From Armatimonadota bacterium (GTDB lineage Bacteria; Sysuimicrobiota; Sysuimicrobiia; Sysuimicrobiales; Kaftiobacteriaceae), in NCBI GenBank assembly GCA_020028535.1, contig JAIBHM010000045.1:1-10359 (forward strand): a stretch of DNA of 10,359 bases, in the 5' to 3' direction. Shown piece by piece: positions 6,482-10,359 of this stretch. A model generated the notes under the pieces. The model was given only the letters and a program-made list of their open reading frames with translations. It ran no database searches and was not told the origin of the DNA. Positions within the stretch are counted from its first letter, which is position 1. Each line of letters starts with the position of its first letter. The translations under genes were made by a program, and so were the position numbers.

Positions 6482-8146
6482 ATGGCACGAGGCTGGTTGC
6501 GCATCGTGGTGGTCACTCTCGCGCTGGCGCTGGCGCTTGGTACCGTGGCGTCGGGCCAGAGCCAGGACCGCCGCGTGCGGGATTTGGTTCTGCTGACCCG
6601 GCCCCAGGCCGTTGACCCCCGGGAATTTGAGACCGCGCGATTGCTGGCGCCCGAGTTCGAGAAGCTCGGCGTCAAGGTGCAGGTGCGGGTCATGCCCTGG
6701 GAGCAGATGGCCGACTACGTCTGGTACAGCCGGGACAAGTGGGACATGACGATGTGGCAGATGGTCGGGCGGCCTGAACGCTCCGACCCCGATGAGTTCG
6801 CGATGAACCTGTTCCACACGTCCACGGCCGACCGCGGGTATAACTTCGTCGGCTACGTGAACAGGACGTACGACGGCATCGCCGAGGCCCAGCGCATCAA
6901 GACCGATCTCAAGGCACGGCAACTGCTCATCCGCGAGGCGCAGAAGATCATTGCTCGCGACGCGCCATACGTCTTCCTGGTCTTCCCGGAGAGCGCGTAC
7001 GCCTACAACAATACGGTGTGGGATTCGAAGACCGTCGTCGAGCAGAAGGGCATCGGCATCAAGAACTTCTGGACCTTCGTGGGCGCGCGGCCGCTGGGCA
7101 GCCAGCGGGACATGATCCTCAACGCCAACGATATCGTGCAGGCCATCAATCCGCTGTTCATCAGCGGGGCGGCGGACTCATGGGTCACAGAGCTGATCTG
7201 GGACCGCCTCTTCCGCGTCGGCGCGGACGGCCTCCCGCGACCCTGGGCGGCGGAGAAAGCCGACTGGGTGGACTCGGTCACGCTCGACGTGACGCTGCGC
7301 CGCAACATGAAGTTCCACGACGGCCGCCCCGTCACCGCGGACGACGTCATCTTCTCGTTCACCGCAGCGACGGGCGGCGAGGTGCCGATGTACCGGCCCT
7401 TTGTCACCAACATCGAGCGCATCGAGAAGCGCTCAGACACGGTGATCCGGTTTGTCCTGAAGGAGCCGTACGCGCCGTTCCTCATCTCCAGTCTGGCCAA
7501 GCTGAACATCATTCCCAAGCACATCTGGGAGCCGGTGCTGGCCGACCTTGCCCGGAAGCCTGAGAATGCGGAGTCCTACCAGGAGCAGGTGCCAATCGGC
7601 TCCGGTCCGTTCAAGTTCGTGCAGTGGAAGAAATCTGAGGAGATCGTGCTCGAAGCGGTCTCCGACCACTTCTCCGCGCCCAAGATACGGCGGTGGGTGC
7701 TGCGCATCATCCCCAACGTCGAAGCCGGCCTCGGCGGCCTGCGCACCGGGGAGATCAACTTCCTGGCGAACTACAGCGGCGATCCGCAGATCCTGGCCAA
7801 GATGGCGCAGGACAATCGCTCGATCACGCTGGTCTCTACGATGGACGTGGGCATGCGCTTCCTGGCGTTCAACATGCGCCGTCCGCCGTTCGACAGCGCC
7901 GCGTTCCGCCAGGCCATGAACATGGCCACCAACAAGAGGGCCATCCGGTCCGTCGTCTACAAGAACTTCGCGGCCATCGCCGACTCGTTCGTCTCGCCCG
8001 CGCTGGAGTTTTGGTACAATCCCGAGCTCCCCAAGTGGGAGTACAATGTCGGCGCGGCGCGTGAGCACCTGGCGAAGGCGGGTTTTCAGTGGGACCGGGA
8101 CGGCCGGCTGCTGTATCCGCAGGGCAAGACCGAGACCCTGAAGTAG
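6482..8146 (+). CDS. ABC transporter substrate-binding protein, SBP_bac_5 (DppA/OppA) family, apparently circularly permuted
   Basis: Exported binding protein of a dipeptide/oligopeptide-type importer, 554 residues, a normal family length. The signal peptide (about 1-25) has no lipobox Cys. The order of family segments is rotated. Residues about 35-200 match what is normally the C-terminal part: ETARLLAPEFEKLGVKVQV (50-68), SDPDEFAMNLFH (101-112), NFVGYVNRTYDGIAEAQ (121-137), REAQKIIARDAPYVFLVFPE (151-170). Residues about 208-554 match the normal N-terminal part: NPLF (223-226), VTELIWDRLFRVG (235-247), NMKFHDGRPVTADDVIFSF (275-293), IGSGPFKF (372-379), FRQAMNMATNKRAI (475-488), AAREHLAKAGF (525-535). 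The ORF stops after LYPQGKTETLK, where residue 34 onward would normally continue. AGAGGGGG at 6466-6473 sets the ATG. A strong hairpin follows the stop, then two permeases. Family membership is sure; the permutation is read from motif order and needs structural confirmation. Confidence 0.92.
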   Translation: MARGWLRIVVVTLALALALGTVASGQSQDRRVRDLVLLTRPQAVDPREFETARLLAPEFEKLGVKVQVRVMPWEQMADYVWYSRDKWDMTMWQMVGRPERSDPDEFAMNLFHTSTADRGYNFVGYVNRTYDGIAEAQRIKTDLKARQLLIREAQKIIARDAPYVFLVFPESAYAYNNTVWDSKTVVEQKGIGIKNFWTFVGARPLGSQRDMILNANDIVQAINPLFISGAADSWVTELIWDRLFRVGADGLPRPWAAEKADWVDSVTLDVTLRRNMKFHDGRPVTADDVIFSFTAATGGEVPMYRPFVTNIERIEKRSDTVIRFVLKEPYAPFLISSLAKLNIIPKHIWEPVLADLARKPENAESYQEQVPIGSGPFKFVQWKKSEEIVLEAVSDHFSAPKIRRWVLRIIPNVEAGLGGLRTGEINFLANYSGDPQILAKMAQDNRSITLVSTMDVGMRFLAFNMRRPPFDSAAFRQAMNMATNKRAIRSVVYKNFAAIADSFVSPALEFWYNPELPKWEYNVGAAREHLAKAGFQWDRDGRLLYPQGKTETLK

Positions 8147-8155
8147 CGTTTTCCG

Positions 8156-8185
8156 CGGGGCGGGGACCTACCGGTCTCCGCCCCG
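8156..8185 (+). promoter_or_regulatory. Strong intercistronic stem-loop between binding protein and permease
   Basis: A 13-bp stem with one G-U wobble (8156-8168 with 8173-8185) and a TACC loop lies in the 49-bp gap between the binding-protein stop (8146) and the permease GTG (8196). There is no proper T-run, so it is more likely an mRNA 3'-end stabiliser or partial attenuator than a full terminator. This is a common way to make more binding protein than permease. It ends 10 bases before the permease start and occupies the space of a Shine-Dalgarno sequence. Confidence 0.7.
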
Positions 8186-8195
8186 TCCTTCGCCC

Positions 8196-9179
8196 GTGAA
8201 GCGCCTCGCTTTCGTCCTCAGCCGCCTCGGACAGACGGCGCTCGTGCTGCTGGTCGTGGCCACGATGCTCTTTCTCATCTTCCGGCTGATGCCCGGCAAC
8301 CCGCTGGTGGCCTACCTCGATCCGACCTTCACCGAGGACATGGAGCGTACACTGCGCGCGCAGTTCGGCCTGGACAAGCCGCTGCACGTGCAATACGCGT
8401 TCTTTCTCCGCAACGCCGTCCGCGGCGAGTTCGGCAACTCGTTCTTCACGCGCGAACCCGTGGATGAAGTCATCTGGAACGTGCTGCCCAACACGCTGCT
8501 GCTGACGCTTTGTGCGCTGCTGCTGGCCTATGCCGTGGGAATTGCGGGGGGTGCGCTGCTCGCGGCGCGCCGTGGCACCTGGGTGGAGCACTTGGGCATC
8601 CCCGCTGTTCTGGCCACCCGGGCGGCGCCGGAATTCTGGGTGGGGATGCTGGCGCTGGCCATATTCAGCTTTTCGCTGCAGTGGTTTCCGTTGGGAGGCG
8701 CCACGAGCCCGGGGAGCGTCTTCACGTCGAATTGGGCACGCGTCCTCTCCATGGACTTCCTGCGCCACCTGGCACTGCCGGCCTTGACGCTCGCGCTGTA
8801 CCTGCAGGGGCTGCCCACGCTGCTCATGCGCAACTCGATGCTCGAGGTGATGGACGAGGACTTCATCACGTTCGCCCGCATGCGGGGGCTGCCCGAACGC
8901 ACCGTCGTGCTGCGCCACGCGGCGCGCAACGCGTTGTTGCCGGTTGTGACCGCCTTCGCGCTCGGCATCGGGTACTCGATCGGCGGCAACGTGATCATCG
9001 AGACCGTCTTCTCCTGGCCGGGACTGGGTCGGACGCTCGTGCGGGCGGTGGCTGCGAAGGACTATCCGGTCGCGCAGGCTGCCTTCCTGATGATCGCGGC
9101 GGTGATGATCTTCATGAACTTCGTGGCGGACCTGTTCTACAGTCTGCTGGATCCGCGTGTGAGCTATGAGCGACGCTGA
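8196..9179 (+). CDS. dppB: ABC transporter permease, DppB/OppB-like
   Basis: First inner-membrane subunit of the peptide/nickel-type importer. An N-terminal helix (about residues 8-31) is followed by MPGNPL (32-37), the family PGDP-like motif, and a soluble loop with FGLDKPLHVQY (57-67) and GEFGNSF (77-83). A BPD_transp_1 domain with about five further membrane helices occupies about 97-315. The EAA-type cytoplasmic loop that docks on the ATPase is at about 222-249 (DFITFARMRGLPERTVVLRH and NALLP). The family VIIETVFSWPGLG is at 266-278. Length of 327 is normal. The start is GTG at 8196 with no visible Shine-Dalgarno sequence because the preceding hairpin fills the gap. It gives the expected short basic N-terminus, while later ATGs would remove the first helix. 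The gene overlaps the next permease by 14 bp. The substrate is not readable from the sequence. Confidence 0.93.
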   Translation: MKRLAFVLSRLGQTALVLLVVATMLFLIFRLMPGNPLVAYLDPTFTEDMERTLRAQFGLDKPLHVQYAFFLRNAVRGEFGNSFFTREPVDEVIWNVLPNTLLLTLCALLLAYAVGIAGGALLAARRGTWVEHLGIPAVLATRAAPEFWVGMLALAIFSFSLQWFPLGGATSPGSVFTSNWARVLSMDFLRHLALPALTLALYLQGLPTLLMRNSMLEVMDEDFITFARMRGLPERTVVLRHAARNALLPVVTAFALGIGYSIGGNVIIETVFSWPGLGRTLVRAVAAKDYPVAQAAFLMIAAVMIFMNFVADLFYSLLDPRVSYERR

Positions 9180-10092
9180 GCGGGCGCTCACGCTGCCCCC
9201 GCGCTGGTCGCGGGCTGCCTCGAGCTGGCGTGAGGCGGTGGGCACGCTCGCGGTCGTCGCCCGGCGCGACCGGTTTGCGCTCGCCGGGATCATCATCTAC
9301 GTCGCGTTCTTCGCCATTGCGCTGCTCGCACCGGTCGTCGCCCCACACGACCCACAGGAGCTCGAGTATCTCCCGAACGGGGACGTCGCAGCAAACCTGC
9401 CTCCGAGCCTCGCGCACCCGATGGGTACGACCAACCTCGGCCGCGACATCTTCTCGCAGCTGCTCTACGGCTCGCGCGCGGCGCTGATGGTGGGATTCGT
9501 CGCGGCGCTGGGCGTCGTGATCCTCGGCACGCTGGTCGGCCTTCTCGCCGGCTACTACGGCGGATGGGTGGACACCGTACTCATGCGTCTGGCCGACGTA
9601 GCGTTCGGGGTGCCCTTCCTGCCTATGGCCATCGTCCTCGTGGCGTTTCTCGGTCCCAGCATCTGGAACGTGGTCCTGGTGATGACCCTGCTGTTGTGGC
9701 GGGACACCGGACGCGTCATCCGCGCGCAGGTGCTTTCGCTGCGCGAGCGGTCTTACGTCGAGGCCGCCCGCGTGCTGGGCGCGAGCCACACCCGCACGAT
9801 GTTCGTGCACATCGCGCCGAACGTGCTGCCGCTGTCGTTCCTGTACGGCTCGCTGGCGATCGGCTGGGCCATCCTCACCGAGGCCAGCATCAGCTTCCTC
9901 GGCTTTGGCGATCCCAACGTGATCTCGTGGGGATACATGCTGCAGGACGCCTACAACTCGCAGGCCCTGGCGAGGCAGGCGTTCCACTGGTTCGTCCCGC
10001 CGGGCGTGTGCATCATGCTCGCTGTGATGGCCGGTTTCTTTATCAGCCGCGGGTATGAAGAGCTGCTCTTCCCGCGCCTGCGGAGGCGCTGA
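9166..10092 (+). CDS. dppC: ABC transporter permease, DppC/OppC-like
   Basis: Second membrane subunit of the importer, expected to pair with the DppB-like protein. A cytoplasmic N-terminus (1-37) leads to a first helix (about 38-59) ending in LLAPVVAPHDPQ. An extracytoplasmic loop carries the family signature HPMGTTNLGRDIFSQLLYGS (84-103). The BPD_transp_1 core (about 105-295) holds the EAA loop RSYVEAARVLGAS ... HIAPNVLP (195-222). EASISFLGFGDP (239-250) and SWGYMLQDA (254-262) are also typical of DppC. Length of 308 is normal. The ATG at 9166 lies inside the end of the previous gene and has no strong ribosome binding site, so translation is probably coupled. The ATPase gene follows after 7 bp. 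Confidence 0.94.
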   Translation: MSDAERALTLPPRWSRAASSWREAVGTLAVVARRDRFALAGIIIYVAFFAIALLAPVVAPHDPQELEYLPNGDVAANLPPSLAHPMGTTNLGRDIFSQLLYGSRAALMVGFVAALGVVILGTLVGLLAGYYGGWVDTVLMRLADVAFGVPFLPMAIVLVAFLGPSIWNVVLVMTLLLWRDTGRVIRAQVLSLRERSYVEAARVLGASHTRTMFVHIAPNVLPLSFLYGSLAIGWAILTEASISFLGFGDPNVISWGYMLQDAYNSQALARQAFHWFVPPGVCIMLAVMAGFFISRGYEELLFPRLRRR

Positions 10093-10099
10093 GCGCGCG

Positions 10100-10359
10100 A
10101 TGGCCCTGGCCCTGCTCGATGTCGAGCGCCTGTCGGTGGAGTACCAGACGCTGCAGGGTACGGTGCACGCCGTGCGGGACGTCTCGTTCTCCCTACCGCC
10201 GGGCCGCGCCCTGGGGCTCGTGGGGGAGAGCGGCTGCGGGAAGACGACGCTGGCGCGGGCGCTGATCGGCGTGCTGTCGCGCAACGCGCGAATCACCGCG
10301 GGCGCGGTGCGATTCGAGGGGACCGATCTGCTTCGCCTGCCGGCGCAACAATTCAACGA
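10100..10359 (+). CDS. dppD: ABC transporter ATP-binding protein, DppD/OppD-like, 3'-truncated by window edge
   Basis: N-terminal 86 residues of the importer's ATPase; the frame is open to the end of the window. It begins MALALLDVERLSVEYQT, followed by VHAVRDVSFSL (22-32), the usual OppD/DppD opening. The Walker A motif GESGCGKT is at 42-49, then LARALIGVL. Q-loop, signature and Walker B lie beyond the window. The ATG at 10100 is 7 bp after the DppC-like stop, with GGAGG at 10082-10086 as a somewhat distant ribosome binding site. DppD rather than DppF is suggested only by its position directly after the permeases. Confidence 0.92.
   Translation, partial: MALALLDVERLSVEYQTLQGTVHAVRDVSFSLPPGRALGLVGESGCGKTTLARALIGVLSRNARITAGAVRFEGTDLLRLPAQQFN

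Noticed and set aside
6482..7102. Binding protein as a fusion of a stray C-terminal fragment to a complete second copy
   Set aside because: The second part lacks the C-terminal segment, so there is no second complete copy; together the parts make exactly one protein, which fits permutation better.
7869..9296. 475-residue open frame on the minus strand across the binding protein and permeases
   Set aside because: Low-complexity Arg/Gln/His-rich shadow of codon bias, with no motif or ribosome binding support.
9112..10356. 414-residue open frame on the minus strand opposite the DppC-like and ATPase genes
   Set aside because: Same antisense signature; the plus-strand genes are unambiguous.

Overview
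The window is a GC-rich, densely coding bacterial stretch with no RNA genes, CRISPR arrays or mobile elements that I can see. A menaquinone-type prenyltransferase (MenA), many GTG/TTG starts and long spurious antisense frames fit a high-GC, menaquinone-using bacterium. An ABC substrate-binding protein with a plain (non-lipoprotein) signal peptide hints at a diderm with a periplasm. I cannot name the phylum from this sequence; lineages such as Armatimonadota-like, Chloroflexota or Methylomirabilota/Rokubacteria groups would be reasonable to test.

Layout: (1) 1-818, the 3' part of menA, overlapping tail-to-tail with (2) an M24B Xaa-Pro-type aminopeptidase on the minus strand (802-1944). (3) A 128-bp divergent spacer (1945-2072) holds overlapping inverted repeats. 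(4) A secreted thermitase-like subtilase with ten cysteines (2073-3356). (5) Endonuclease III (nth, 3402-4196), whose stop codon lies in the ribosome binding site of (6) an M20-family hydrolase (4210-5604) with two unusual metal-ligand replacements. (7) A hydantoin/Asp-Glu racemase-family protein (5693-6430). (8) A dipeptide/oligopeptide-type ABC importer: substrate-binding protein (6482-8146), a strong intercistronic hairpin, permeases DppB-like (8196-9179) and DppC-like (9166-10092), and the start of a DppD-like ATPase (10100 to the window end).

Genes 4210-10359 are co-directional with short gaps (88, 51, 49, -14 and 7 bp) and probably form one or two operons. Together with the subtilase and the Xaa-Pro peptidase they look like a peptide or N-acyl/carbamoyl amino acid scavenging set: extracellular proteolysis, import, cytosolic hydrolysis, and racemisation of released or modified amino acids. 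The substrate is inferred from families only.

The most striking observation is that the substrate-binding protein appears to be a natural circular permutant of the SBP_bac_5 family. Its signal peptide is followed by what is normally the C-terminal part of the fold, then by the normal N-terminal part. The ORF ends exactly where the first segment would be expected to continue. Total length is that of one ordinary binding protein. The second notable point is the M20 enzyme, with Met in place of the metal-binding His of the GHxD motif and Asn in place of the bridging Asp, while the rest of the active site is kept.
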